A stretch of DNA of 64,000 nt from Astragalus membranaceus (lineage: Eukaryota; Streptophyta; Magnoliopsida; Fabales; Fabaceae): positions 108,038,442 to 108,102,441 of the forward strand of contig CM076846.1 in assembly GCA_039519185.1 (NCBI GenBank). The letters run 5' to 3'. Each line of letters begins with the position of its first letter. The first letter of the stretch is position 1. Below are positions 21,693 through 33,587 of the stretch, one piece after another. Under the pieces are notes generated by a model that made no database searches, was not told the origin of the DNA, and saw nothing but the letters and a program-made list of their open reading frames with translations. The translations under genes were made by a program, and so were the position numbers.

Positions 21693-24150
21693 ATGAGTGA
21701 TGAGTATGCGAAAGGAGTCGAAGAGTTTATAAACTTTGCTCAAGAAAATCTTCGCAAAACTGATGCTCCCAAAACTGATGTTCCCGAAACTGATGTAATT
21801 TATTCATGTCCTTGTTGTAATTGAGTGAATTGAGCCCCACAACCACCAAGTGTAATACGGGATCATCTATTTGTTTATGGGATCTTACCCAGTTATACCA
21901 CATGGATATGGCATGGTGAATCAACCGGCAACCCAAGTGTGTCCAAAAGTGAGAAAGTCGATGAAGATATGGATGATCGAATGGAGGACATGATACGTGA
22001 CATTGGTCCTGAATCTTTTAAGCGAGCGCATGAATATGATAATTTGTGCAAAGACAAAGATCAACCTTTGTATTTAGGTTGCACAAAATACACCCAGTTG
22101 TCTGCGTCGTTAAAATTGATCAATCTGAAGGCGATAAATGGGTGGACTGATAAGGGATTCACCGAATTGCTTGAGCTGTTGGAAGACATGCTTCCCATAG
22201 GTAACACATTGCCAAAAAGAACGTATGATGCAAAGAAGATATTGTGTCCGATGGGTGTGGAGTATCAGAAAATGCATGCATGTCCCAATGACTGCATATT
22301 GTATCGGAAAGACTTTGAGAAGTTGCATAACTGTCCTACGTGTGGTTGGTCGCACTACAAAGTGAAGTCGGGTGAATCTAATTGTGACGACAACAACACA
22401 AAGGGTTCCCCTACGAAGGTTTTATGGTATCTTCCAATAATACTTAGGCTCAAACGCTTGTTTGCTAATGCAAATGACGCGAAGAGCATTAGTTGGCATG
22501 CAGATGAAAGGAAATGTGACAGACAACTTCGACATCCAGCCGATTCTTTGCAATGGAAGAAAATTGATAATTTGTATTCGGATTTTGGCACTGAGTCAAG
22601 AAATCTTAGGCTCGCACTTGCTTCAGATGGGATGAATCCATATGGTAACTTAAGTACGAATCATAGCTCGTGGCCTGTTCTCCTTTTAATTTACAACCTA
22701 TCTCCATGGTTGTGCATGAAGCGCAAATATGTGATGCTATACATGATGATTTATGGCCCGAGACAACCTGGTAATGACATAGATGTTTACCTTAGTCCAT
22801 TGATTGAAGACTTGAGAAAAATGTGGGATGAAGGCGTGGATGTGTTTGACGGGTATTCTAATGAAACTTTCAAGCTGCGAGCCATGTTATTTTGCACGAT
22901 CAATGACTTTCCTGCATACGGAAACTTGTCTGGGTATAGTGTCAAAGGGCATAAAGGTTGTCCTATTTGTGCAGAAGACACGTGTCACCATCAACTCAAA
23001 CATGGAAGGAAGATTGTCTACCTTGGGCATCGGAAATTTCTCAAACCTAATCACAGATATCGTAAGTTGAAAAAAGCTTTTAATGGGTGTTCGGAAAATG
23101 ACATTGCTCCGAATGCCTTGACCGGAGAAGAAGTCTATCAATTGGTTAAGGACATCAAAGTTGTATTCGGCAAAAAGCAGAAGCAGCCTAAGGAAAAAAG
23201 CAAGTGGAAGAAGAGGTCGGTGTTCTTTGATCTTCCGTATTGGTCCAATCTTGAGGTAAGGCATTGTCTTGATGTTATGCACGTCGAGAAAAATGTTTGT
23301 GATAGTGTCATCGGGACGCTTCTCAACATTCAAGGGACAAATGATGGTATAAATTATCGTCTAGATTTGCGTGAGATGGGCATAAGAGAACAATTACATC
23401 CAGTGGAACGAGGTATTACCTTACTTGTCTCTCCATAAAGAGATAGTAAAGGCCAAAAACTCTCGAATGAAAGAAATATTGTTATTGAACGAGCATAACA
23501 ACACATTCATAGATTGGTTTAAATTGGAGATTAAGAAAGATGTGAGTGCCTCTGAGACTTTGAGATGGTTAGCACATGACCCTCACTTTAATGTCGTATG
23601 TTGGAGCGGGTACGACATAAATAAGTTTTCCTTTTACACAAAGTCGAAAGATGACAAAAGCACCATGCAAAATAGTGGAGTTATGGTCATGGCTTCCTCG
23701 ATGCACTTCTCTAGTTCAAAGGATACAAATCCTGTACTTGCATCCATTGCTTACTTTGGTGTCATTGAAGAGATTTGGGTGCTTGATTACTGTAAATTTA
23801 AATTGCCTCTTTTTAAATGTAAGTGGGTTAACAACAATAGTGGTGTACGTACTGACGAAATGAGATTTACACTAGTGGACCTTGACAAGGTAAGTTATAA
23901 TGATGAACCCTTCTTCATGACTGACCAAGCAAAACAAGTTTTCTATGTCAAAGATCCTTTTAACAAAAAGTGGTCAGTTGTCCTACAAGGAAAAATAGGC
24001 AGTGATGAAAATGAAGATTCAAGTCTTGCAATTTCCGAAACACCTTGTTTGTTAACACAAGTGCCTATTTCAGTTGATGACAATGAAGTTGACGATGAAC
24101 ATGTCACTCACAATGATCATAATGAAGGAATTTTATACGAAGGAGTTTAG
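21693..24150 (+). pseudogene. TNP2-type CACTA transposase, disrupted
   Basis: The frame from ATG 21693 starts with a transposase-associated domain (EEFINFAQENL, then YSCPCCN) but meets TGA codons at 21822 and 21831. It stays open again up to 23438 through the Transposase_21 core (CPNDCILYRKDFEKLHNCPTC, later GHKGCPICAEDT and LDVMHVEKNVCDSVIGTLL). At about 23410 the TNP2 sequence breaks after LHPVERG, and a different frame (23425-24150) resumes with TLRWLAHDPHFNVVCW, then DKSTMQNSGV and a DUF4216 domain (FGVIEEIWVLDY). The middle DUF4218 region is missing, so a few hundred codons seem deleted. The product would be the DNA-cutting transposase, but it cannot be made whole. Confidence 0.9.
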
Positions 24151-24495
24151 ATTTGTTTTTTTTGAACCTATGAAATTGTAATTTTGAACTTAGTGACAAT
24201 GATGGTTTGTTTCTATTATTTCCTTTTGAGCATGTGACAGATTTTGTAACTGAGAGAAGTATGTTTTCCAATTTCTTCCGGTGTATTTTTCCAAATGTGT
24301 ATGGATGGTTTCATAGTTCATATTGAATGAGGGATTGTTTTTGCCTCTCTAATTTAGCCTCTAAACAACATTTGCAAGTGTAAATTTTATTGATTATTTT
24401 AGTTGTCTTTTTCATAAGTTCAGGTATGATTCTATGTTTAGTTCAAATATATAAGAATGACTGATATATTTTGTTTCCTTTGTTTAAACAGCTAT

Positions 24496-25286
24496 CATGG
24501 ATGATTTCAATGATCCTCCAAAAAAGAATACCAGACGTCCAACATCATTAAAAAAGTTCACTTCTAAGACATTGTGTGTGGATCTAAGTTGAAGAAAAGT
24601 ATGTTTTGTTTAATTTGTTAAATTGTAACATGTGAACATGCTTTTGTTGCAGGATGAACTTGCGGTTATGAGTAGCCAAGGATCTTTCGTTACTCAAGGA
24701 AAGAATGATATTTTGACTGTTGTCATTGGAACACCTGAGCATCCCGGTCGTGTTCGGGGAGCTGGAAAAGGTGTCGGGATAAAGAGATACTTTGGTGGTG
24801 TGGCACGTTCTGCCTCGAGTAGCTCACAAGTTGACAAAGCGGAGTTGTTGAAAGAAATTATGGAGGACGTGGAAGTGATGGTGCAAGACTGAGTTCGCAA
24901 AGCGTTGGCAGAGGTATATGTTTATATTACTAGATTTGTTTTATTATTTGAATCAATTCATAAATACTAGCTTAATTTATATGTATGTTTCAATTATTCA
25001 GCACACCATCTCATGTGGAGGAATTCAAAATGCGGGTGTTCAGGTTCCCTCTCCCATGACAACTGTTGGATCTAAGGCTAGCTACTCACCATCTCATGTG
25101 GAGGAGGAGGTCAATATCGATTGGATGAAAGAGATGCTTGTGACGGGGTATCCTGATAAGAGACATGCTAGGATAAGGTTGGAGCATGAAGATCATGAGT
25201 GCTTTGTCTCCTTCAAAGAGATCATGGACATGGTTTCTGGTGAAGAGTGGCTTGAATTGAGCCATTTGGCCATATGGTTCACGTAA
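24496..25286 (+). pseudogene. Second CACTA transposase ORF (plant transposase, Ptta/En/Spm type), fragmentary
   Basis: The ORF starts at ATG 24499 (MDDFNDPPKKNTRRPTS). It continues, after a stop and probable intron, at about 24650-24892 with SFVTQGKNDILTVVIGTPEHPGRVRGAGKGVGIKRYFGG, matching the second ORF of plant CACTA elements (PF03004-like), which helps excision or DNA binding. A further piece at about 25000-25286 reads VNIDWMKEMLVTGYPDKRH. Introns are likely, but their limits are not certain. Confidence 0.65.
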
Positions 25287-25370
25287 GTAGTAAAGTCTAT
25301 TTCATTATATAAATTTCTCACATTTTACATATATATTAATCGATTTGATAGTTTTTCTTACTTGCCACTA

Positions 25371-26283
25371 GATATTTGCATCGTCAATGTGTTGAAAGAG
25401 GTATTGATGACTTATATGGATTTGTGTGTCCATACAAGCTTAACGTGAAGGATATATGTCCATGAATGTTGTCCTTCAAAACCTTCAACAGAAATTGATG
25501 ACCACCAATAAGGGAGTATATATTGCTCCATTTTGCCAAAGGTAACAGCAACATATTTCAACGAATTGGTGATTCATTTTTCTTTGTGTGTTGCTTAATT
25601 TTAAGTTTATCAGTGTTGTAGCGGACATTGGCAATTAGTTGTCATAATCCCACCTCAAAATACTATGGTCTGGATGTGTTCCTTATCCCACAAAGCAATC
25701 AAAGAAATGTTTAGCAAGTAAGTTTTTATTTTTTTATCATGGTTTAGATTGTAGTATTTGAACTTAAGTTGGATTGAAATTTTATAAATACTTTTATATT
25801 ATGTTATTAGAGTTGTCAAAGGTTATTCTACATCTTCCCCCACGTGGTTGTACCCTACAGTAAGTAATTTAAAATATTGAGTTGATTTAATTTGGAGTGA
25901 ATTCATATATGATATATATATATATATATATAATATTCTGTTTAATTTGGTTAACTTTGTTAATTCATTTGTGTAGATGCCAATACAACGGAATGGTTTT
26001 CATTGTGGCTATTATGTGATGAAGTTATGCTGACCATTGTGAATGCTAGTGTTGTTGATAATTGGGAGCAGATATAAATTTTTGGTTAAAATTATACTTT
26101 ACACATTTATTTGGAATTAGAATGATTGAATATAATTTGTTTGAGTAATTTTTAAACTTGTAGGTATTTGATGACCCAAAGGCATACACCGAAGAGGAGC
26201 TTTTTGAGGTTCGTCAGCTTTGGGCAGAATTCTATATGAAGATTCGTACGGAGCAAAAGGATACACTGTTTAGCACTTTCTGA
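25371..26283 (+). pseudogene. Ulp1-like C48 cysteine protease of the CACTA element, degraded
   Basis: Pieces separated by AT-rich introns encode YLHRQCVERGIDDLYGFVCPY (about 25375), SGHWQLVVIIPP (about 25624, with the catalytic-type His-Trp), NGFHCGYYVMKL (about 25992, with the expected catalytic Cys codon at 26004-26006) and FDDPKAYTEEELFEVRQLWAEF (about 26165). A stop after VKDICP and a frameshift after YYVMKL break the gene. Such SUMO-protease-like genes are frequent cargo of plant CACTA and Mutator elements; their role in transposition is not established. Confidence 0.7.
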
Positions 26284-26599
26284 TTCTGAAGCTTTGGGCA
26301 GAATTCTTTAGATACACCCTTTGTTTTAGATACTCTAGCTCTTTTAGAATCATTTAGATACACCCTTTGAAAATCTACGTGAATTAATAGTCTAGATGAA
26401 ATGTGAACAAGCTATTTATATGGTCTGGTTTTCTGTTAATGTGAACAACTGAGGTATTAGACCGGTATTAGAATTGGTCGTTTCTGTTAATTTGTAATAC
26501 TCTGTGATGCAATCTGTTATTTTTGTGTTGCTGTCTGGGATACAACAGGTTCGTAAACAGTGTGGATCAAAAATGAAGGAAACTAAAATGTGTAAAATG

Positions 26600-27105
26600 A
26601 CATTTAGCATCGGTTGTTTGAAACAACCGATGCTAAATGTCATTTTCTGATGACGTTTAGAGACATTTAGCGTCGGTTGTTTGAAACAACCGATGCTAAA
26701 TGTCATTTTCTGATGACGTTTAGAGGCATTTAGCGTCGGTTGTTTGAAACAACTGATGCTAAATGTCTCAAAGGGGACTTTTAGCGTCGGTTGTTTGAAA
26801 TAACCGATGCTAAATGTCATTTTCTGATGACGTTTAGAGACATTTAGCGTCGGTTGTTTGAAACAACCGATGCTAAATGTCATTTTCTGATGATGTTTAG
26901 AGACATTTAGCGTCGGTTGTTTGAAACAACCGATGCTAAATGTCTCAAAGGGGACTTTTAGCGTCGGTTGTTTCAAACAACCGACGCTAAATGTCATTTT
27001 TTGACATCTGAAATAGTTTTTAATGTGACATTTAGCATCGGTTATCTGAACACCCGATGCTAAATGTGACATTTAGCGTCGGTTAAATAACCGATGCTAA
27101 ATGTA
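26600..27105. repeat. 3' subterminal palindrome array, nine hairpins
   Basis: Nine near-perfect palindromes of about 35-42 bp (acatttagcgtcggttgttt with its complement) begin near 26602, 26654, 26726, 26777, 26838, 26902, 26954, 27027 and 27068. Most are separated by 'cattttctgatgacgtttag' or 'ctcaaaggggac', giving alternating spacings of about 50 and 62 bp. Neighbouring units are nearly identical. A 218-codon open frame across it on the - strand is a by-product. Confidence 0.92.
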
Positions 27106-27112
27106 TGACTCA

Positions 27113-27502
27113 AAAGCCCTCTTCTTACTCAAAAGCTCTTCATTGTTACTCAAAAGCTCTTCATTGTTATTTCCTCTTGCTACCTTAACAAGAATCGAGT
27201 GAATGTCAGACTAAAAAGAATCCCTAAATGCATGGCGCTATGCCATCAAATTCATATCATCAAGTGTAACCAGGAATTATAAATGCAAAAACGAAACTAA
27301 CTATGATTGCTTCAATCAATTAAAAATAGACATTGGCAAGAAAGATCTAATCATAAAGAAGAAGATAATGCGAAGAAGAATGAAAAAACCTGCCAAGCAG
27401 ATTCGATGATTGACGCCATAGCAATGAGCAAGAACCACTCACAGAGTGATGAAACACGAGTCACAGTGACTCCCCAATATTAAGCCTAATCGATAAAATA
27501 TG
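27113..27502. other. Flank between CACTA array and copia element
   Basis: No gene. The phrase 'actcaaaagctcttcattgt' is repeated in tandem at 27127-27165. No CACTA terminus was found here. Confidence 0.5.
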
Positions 27503-27859
27503 ATTTTTGTGAAGTAAAACTCAAGAATGTGGGAGAACATTAGGTTCATTCATTGATTGGGAGCTTCTTATAGCTCAACAGATTACACAAGAGATTGAAA
27601 AAGTCGTTTGCTACTCTAATAACAAACTAACTAATGATGCTTAACTACTAACAGCTTGAGTTAAGCAAACTAACTGCCCAGTTAATTGAGCTGGCTTACT
27701 TCACTCAAAACTAACCCAACATACCCTCTCTTAAGCTAAATGTTACAACAAAACAAGTAGCTTACAAACATACAGTCAACAGAACAAGAAAAACAAAACA
27801 GCAGGCAAGTGCACCAGCACAACAGTACAAGGTATCTGCAGATCATTGACAGACAGACT

Positions 27860-29024
27860 TCAAGCAAACTCATGCATTCCTAGCTTCCTTCTGAGCTTTA
27901 AGAACAATTCTTTACTCACTGGTTTGGTGAACAGATCAGCTATTTGGTCTTTAGTTCCACAGCGTTTCAGTTCTATCTCATTGCCTTTAACAAGATCTCT
28001 AATATAGTGGTATCTCACCTCTACGTGTTTGCTGCGCCCGTGTAAACTGGGATTTCTAGATAGCTTTATTGCAGAGGAATTATCACACATAATTGTGATG
28101 CAATCATCTTCTAAAACTTCAAGTTCCTTCATTATTTTCTTCACCCACATAGCTTGACAAGCTGCTGCTCCTGCAGCTACAAATTCTGCCTCTGTTGATG
28201 ATAAGGTTACAATTGGCTGCTTCCTCGAAGACCATGCCACAGCACCTTCACTCATCAAAAACACATAGCCAGATGTGCTCTTCCGATCCACCAAATCTCC
28301 AGCATAGTCACTATCCGTATATCCTACCAGGTTCAATTTATCTGTTCTTTTGTACATTATCCCCAGATTCAATGTTCCTTGTAGGTATCTCAAGATTTTC
28401 TTTGCTGCCAACCAATGTAGTTGAGTAGGGTTACTCATGTATCTGCTAATTAGACTGACCGTGTACATGAGATCAGGTCTGGTAGCAGTTATATACATTA
28501 GACTCCCTACAAGTTGCTTGTATAAGGTGCTATCAACCATCTCACCCTCTTCATCTTTGTCAAGTCTGCAGCCAGCTACCATCGGTACAATAACAGAGTT
28601 GCAGTTTTTCATGTCAAATTTCTCTATTATTTCACTAGCATACTTCCTTTGCACTATCCCAATACCTTCATTAGACTGAATCACTTCAATTCCCAAGAAG
28701 TATTTCATTTTGCCCAAGTCATTCATGCTAAACTCCTTCTCCATATTCCTCTTGAATTTAGTCAACATGTCATTACAATTTCCTGTGTAGACTAAATCAT
28801 CCACATAAATGCTTACTATGAGGATTTTTCCATTGTCTCCATGCTTTATAAACAAAGTTTGCTCATTTTTGCTTGTTCTAAAACCCTGCTCAGTGAAGTG
28901 TTCCTCAATTCTGTTGAACCAGGCCCGAGGAGCTTGCTTCAATCCATATAATGCTTTGTACAATCTATAAACCTTGTGTTCACTTCCTTTGACAGTGTAG
29001 CCTTTTGGTTGATCAACATATACC
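27860..29024 (-). CDS. Copia gag-pol, 3' part: RT catalytic core and RNase H
   Basis: Open from the insertion junction at 29024 to the stop at 27860; the first ATG is 28963. It contains LYGLKQAPRAWF, the catalytic YVDDLVYTG (about 28780-28810), TRPDLMYTVSLISRYM, and the RNase H domain with GYTDSDYAGD, STSGYVFL and LSSTEAEFVA. It ends with LRRKLGMHEFA. It is in the same frame as the upstream part once the solo LTR and one ATACC copy (1609 bp) are discounted, so the insertion is the only visible lesion of the polyprotein. Confidence 0.93.
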
Positions 29025-29229
29025 TGATAAGTCTATTTTTAGAGTCTTTTTAATAGTTATTTTCATTAAGTTTTTTTTAGGTATTTTAATTATATTTTAT
29101 ATCTTTGAACTATTTTACTACATATGTTTGCTTTTTATTTTCAGGTTTTATTTTGGAGCAAAAGAGAAAATATGAGCTAAAATGAAGAAAAAAGGAAATA
29201 TTTGAGGAGGAGCAATTTTTAAAGCACTA

Positions 29230-29715
29230 GACACCCTCATGGGCGCCAAGGGCCCCAAAAACCGAAAACTGACCAAGGGCGCCAAGCAGCAAAACTGGCG
29301 CAGCACAGGGCGCCAAGGGCGCCAAGCAGCAAAAACTGGCGCAGAGCCTGCGCACGACCCTGGCACATGTTGCACGACCCTAGTGCAAAACTGGCGCACG
29401 ACCCTGGCAGATAGGCGCACGACCCTGGTAAAAACTGGCGCAGAGCCTGCGCACGACCCTGGGTGCACCACGCACGACCCGTGCGTGTTTTCAACTGAAA
29501 ATGGCCCATTTTGGCAGAACAAGGCGCACGACCCTGGCACATAGGCACACGACCCATGCTTGCCAGCAACGCAGAACAGCTGTTTCCAGCACATGGCGCA
29601 CGACCCTGGCACCATAGGCGCACGACCCTAGTGCAAAACTGGCACAGAGCAGCCAAAATTGACTGGCCAGGGCGCACGACCCTGGCACCAGACAAGTCAA
29701 TTTTGGCTGCACCCA
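29230..29715. repeat. GCGCACGACCCTGG minisatellite within the solo LTR
   Basis: The 14-mer gcgcacgaccctgg or close variants occur about a dozen times at irregular 17-60 bp spacing between 29350 and 29690. They are preceded by gggcgccaagg-rich sequence (29240-29330). GC content is far above that of the rest of the LTR. Open frames through it on both strands are repeat by-products. Confidence 0.85.
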
Positions 29716-29944
29716 CTTGCTGATGGCTTTCCCTTGCCACTTGATTTGCCACTTTTTTTATGACCATTTTGCCCCTCCTCTCAAGTGCCTTAGACCTAAT
29801 ATTTTCCTATAAATAGAGGCTTGATCCTCACTTGTAACCAAGCTTGAATTTTGTTAGAAAATCAATGACAAAGGCTCTCTAAAGATTCATGACTTCAATT
29901 TACTCTTCATGTTTTTATGATTCTTGCTTATTTACTTTATTGCC

Positions 29945-30260
29945 CCTTTAATTTCTCGCTCTTTACTTTCTCGCTCTTTACTTTTCGCTCTTTACTTTTT
30001 CGCTCTTTTATTTTCCCTGCTATTTACTTTCTTGCCCTTTTACTTTCCATGTCATTTACTTTCATTGCTATTTAAATTCTCGCTCTTTACTTTCTCGCTC
30101 TTTACTTTTCGCTCTTTACTTTTTCGCTCTTTTATTTTCCCTGCTATTTACTTTCTTGCCCTTTTATTTTCCAAGTCATTTACTTTCATTGCTATTTAAT
30201 TTCTCGCTCTTTACTTTTCGCTCTTTACTTTTCCGCTCTTTTATTTTCCTTGTTATTTAC
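29945..30260. repeat. Tandem repeat of about 125 bp, ctcgctctttact type
   Basis: Blocks of ctcgctctttactt, then ttcgctcttttattttcc and 'ctatttactttcttgccctt', recur about three times (near 29950, 30076 and 30200). They lie in the U5-like pyrimidine-rich part of the solo LTR. Confidence 0.75.
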
Positions 30261-30633
30261 TTTTTTGCCCTTTAAATTTCCAAGTCAAGTAAATTACTGG
30301 CAAGTCAAGTAAATTACTGGCAATTTTCTTTTCAAGCAATTTACTTTCTTGTCATTTACAATTCCGCTATTTATAATTTTGCACTTTACCGCTTTCTTTT
30401 ATTTCTCGCTATTTAACATTATGTTTTCTTCTTTTATTTTCTTTTCTCCTCTTTTGTCTACAATGATCATGAGTGAGTAGACTTTACTAAAACATTCCTT
30501 CTTTCTAAAAACACTTTTTTTTTCAGTTAATCAACTTTGAAAAATTAAATTGGTATTCACTTAGGCTCTCCCTGTGGACCGATACTCTTTTATTACGCGA
30601 TACGACCCGTGCACTTGCGGGGCTATCAATACC

Positions 30634-33587
30634 TCCTCATTCAACTTACCATATAGGAAGGCTGATTTCACATCTAATTGATACAAAATCCATCCTCTCT
30701 GTGCTGCTACAGCCATGATCATCCTTATAGTATCTAGTCTGCTAACTGGTGCAAAGATCTCTGTATAATCAATTCCTTCTCGTTGAACATACCCCTTAGC
30801 CACTAATCTTGCTTTGTACTTATCCACTTCACCAGATTCATTTAATTTGGTCTTGTAGACCCACTTAACTCCAATTTTCTTAGCTCCCTTGGGCAATTCA
30901 GTCAGCTTCCATGTCTCATTCCTTTCTATAGAGGCTATCTCAATATCCATAGCTTCTCTCCATCTAGCATCTTTCACAGCAACTTCAAAAGTGGTAGGAT
31001 CAGTAACTGTAATATGAGCTTCATCTTCTTCTTCAGACAGACCTTCACCAGATTCAAAGTCATCAAGCCATGCAGGAGGTCTTCTAACTCTTCCTTCTTC
31101 AGTTGTTGCTTCTTGACCAGTTCCATGTATCTGTTCTACATCATTTTGAGCTTCTTGTTCATTTCTTCCTTGCTCAGCCACACCTTCTTCTATGTCACTA
31201 TCTTCATTGTCTGTCAAAGTGAATTCAGAATCATTCCAAACAAGATCTGTGCTAACATCTTGCTTGCAATGTTCTGACCAATCCCAGCATTCTCCTTCTT
31301 CAAAAATCACATCCCTGCTCACCACTATTTTCTTCTCAACTGGATCATACAGCCTGTACCCTTTTGTTTCATTGCTTACACCAAGCAACACACACTTCTT
31401 ACTCTTATCTTCAAGCTTTGTTCTCTTAGCATCGGGTATATGAACATGTCCAACACATCCAAATATTCTTAAATGTGACACAGATGGTTTACAACTACTC
31501 CAAGCTTCTTGTGGAGTTTTATTTTTCACAGCGCGGGTAGGGGATCTATTCAGTACATATACTGTCCAGTTTAGAGCTTCAGGCCATAAAGTCTTAGGCA
31601 TTTTCTTACCAATTAAGATTGATCTAACAGTGTTCATTATTGTCCTGTTCTTCCTCTCAGCTACCCCATTTTGTTGGGGGGTATAAGCTGCTGTGAGGTT
31701 CCTTTTTATTCCTTCTTCCATACAGAAATTGTTAAACTCATTTGAAGTAAACTCTCCCCCTCTATCAGTTCTTAAACACTTTATCTTAAGGCTGACTTCT
31801 TTCTCTACCATATTCTTGAAGTGCTTACATTTTTCAAATGCTTCAGATTTCTCTGTCAACAAGTATATCCATATCTTCCTAGACAGGTCATCTATGAGGC
31901 TAAGGAAGTACCTTTTGTTGCCAGTAGAGGCTGGAGTGATAGGACCGCATATATCAGCATGTATGAGCTCAAGTCTCTCACTTGCTCTCCACTTGCTTTT
32001 CCTTGGGATGGGATCCCTGTGTTGCTTCCCCTTCAAACAATCTTCACATACTCTCATGTTCTCGGTTAATTTGGGCAGACCAGTTACCATCTCCTTAGCT
32101 GCAAGCATATTTATATTCTTAACTCCAAGATGTCCATATCTGCAATGCCACAGATATGTGTCATCTTCACTAGTAGCATGAAAACAGTTTGAGTCAGTGT
32201 CAGTCACGGGCTCAGACAGCAGCTTAAACATTCTATTCGACTCCATCACTGATTCCAGTATCAATCCCTTCTTCTTGTGGTATATCTTGCAGTATCCTTC
32301 ATCAAATAACACTGCCAGACCCCTCTCCTGCAACTGACCGATGCTTAAGAGGTTGTTTCTCAGTTCTGGAATGTAGAATACATCAATGATCGTATGTGTG
32401 ACACCATTCATTCTCACCTTTATATTCCCCTTTCCTTCTACTTTCAATCTTGTATCATTTCCAAGCCTCACTGTCTTCTTGAATGATTCATCTAGCTCAA
32501 AGAACCATCTTCTATTTCCACTCATATGATTTGAGCATCCCGAATCCAAATACCAAGTGTCCTTCTTTCTCTTCTCTTTTTCTTCAATTTGATCAATTGC
32601 CATCAAGATCAGGGATTCATTTTCTGCAATTTTTCCATCTGTATCACTTGACATCAGAGATTTACTATCTGCAGACCTTTCTTCAAGATCACATGCCATT
32701 AATAACATGGATTCATCACCTTCTGTCTCTGCATAGTTCACATCTTTCTCCCACTCTGGACATTCATTCCTATAATGGCCAAGTTTCTTGCATTTGAAGC
32801 ATTCAACAGTCTCTTTATTCTGTCTTCCACGGCCTCGGCCCCTTCCTCTAGATGCTGTTCCTCTACCTCTTTGACTGCTACTATTGTATCCTCTTCCTTG
32901 TGTCTCGATCTTTAACGCTTGTTCTTCATCTCTAACTTTCTGAAATCTTGTCATGTTTTGTTCATGAACAATCAATGAGCTATGAACCTCATCAACTGTC
33001 ATCTTATCAGTGTCGTGAGATTCTGATATAGAGCACACAATGTGACTATATTTTTTAGTTAGTGAACGCAAGATCTTCTCAACGATAATTCCATCATCAA
33101 TTGTCTCGCCATGAATACGCATCTTATTTGCAATTTGCATTACCTTAGGTATGTATTCATTAATGGTGTCACCCGCTTTCATCTCCATGGCCTCAAATTC
33201 CTTTCTCAAACCTTGTAGAGTAGCTCTCTTGACCCGATGATTCCCTTGGTACTTTTTCTTCAAAGATTCCCAAATCGCTTTTGAGGTATCTTTATCAGAA
33301 ATCGTTTCAAGTGTTGGACGATCGATTGCTTGAAACAAGTAGTTCTTGGCCTTCAAATCCTTGAATTTAGACTCTTCTATCTTCTTTCGCAGTGCCTCGG
33401 TCATCGGCGTTCCCTTCTCCGGTCCTTCAATCCCTCTCTCGATCAAGAACCAATATTCTTTTGAACGCAGAAAATTTTCCATGAGCAAACACCAATGCTC
33501 GTAATGCCCATCCAATCGAGGTATGGATGGTTGCATATAGTTGTTCTCGCCACCGTTCGAATTGTCGTTCGTCGCCATTGTTGACAC
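30634..33587 (-). CDS. Copia gag-pol, 5' part: gag, protease, integrase, start of RT
   Basis: The open frame from ATG 33587 contains a gag (LDGHYEHWCLLMENFLRSK), a zinc knuckle CFKCKKLGHYRNEC (about 32770-32812), a copia protease with YLDSGCSNHMSG (about 32520-32560), a GAG-pre-integrase zinc motif (H..H..C..C, ending CEDCLKGKQ), and an integrase core with IHADICGP (about 31950) and LRTDRGGEF (about 31760). The start of the copia reverse transcriptase follows (KYKARLVAKG, then YQLDVKSAFLYG). Translation would run into the inserted solo LTR and stop at 30561. The element proteins act in a cytoplasmic particle and in integration. No other stop or frameshift is seen. Confidence 0.93.

Larger units (their letters stand above)
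15008..27112 (+). mobile_element. Defective CACTA (En/Spm) transposon with nested solo LTR
   Basis: Both ends carry the same palindromic repeat (tttagcatcggttgttt and its complement): four to five copies at 15013-15282 and nine at about 26600-27105. Between them, on the + strand, lie a TNP2 transposase (21693-24150), a second plant transposase ORF (24496-25286) and a Ulp1-like cysteine protease (25371-26283), the usual cargo of large plant CACTA elements. Clear CACTA termini and a 3-bp duplication were not found at either side, so the outer ends are approximate and may be truncated. A 4.4-kb solo LTR interrupts the 5' part. The element cannot encode an intact transposase. Confidence 0.85.
29025..30628 (+). 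mobile_element. Solo LTR (1604 bp) of a Ty3/gypsy (Athila-like) element inside copia gag-pol
   Basis: Starts TGATAAGTCTATTTTTAGAG and ends GGGGCTATCA, flanked by ATACC (29020-29024 and 30629-30633). The terminal segment ccctgtggaccgatactc, then gatacgacccgtgcacttgc, resembles the ends of Athila-type gypsy LTRs. A TATA-like tataaatagag lies at about 29811. It has no coding region; the strand is inferred from these signals. It inserted after the host copia element, so it is younger still. Confidence 0.88.

Noticed and set aside
26416..27072. 218-codon open frame on the - strand with repeated TFSIGCFKQPTLNVS units
   Set aside because: It is produced by the CACTA palindrome array; both strands of the palindrome stay open because of the repeat phase, and there is no domain.
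26600..27105. Regular spacing of palindromic repeats recalling a CRISPR array
   Set aside because: Plant nuclear DNA, near-identical spacers, no cas genes, and the same palindrome at the other end of a transposon.
29148..29767. 155- and 176-codon Cys/Arg/Gly-rich frames on the - strand
   Set aside because: By-products of the GCGCACGACCC minisatellite in the solo LTR; no family.
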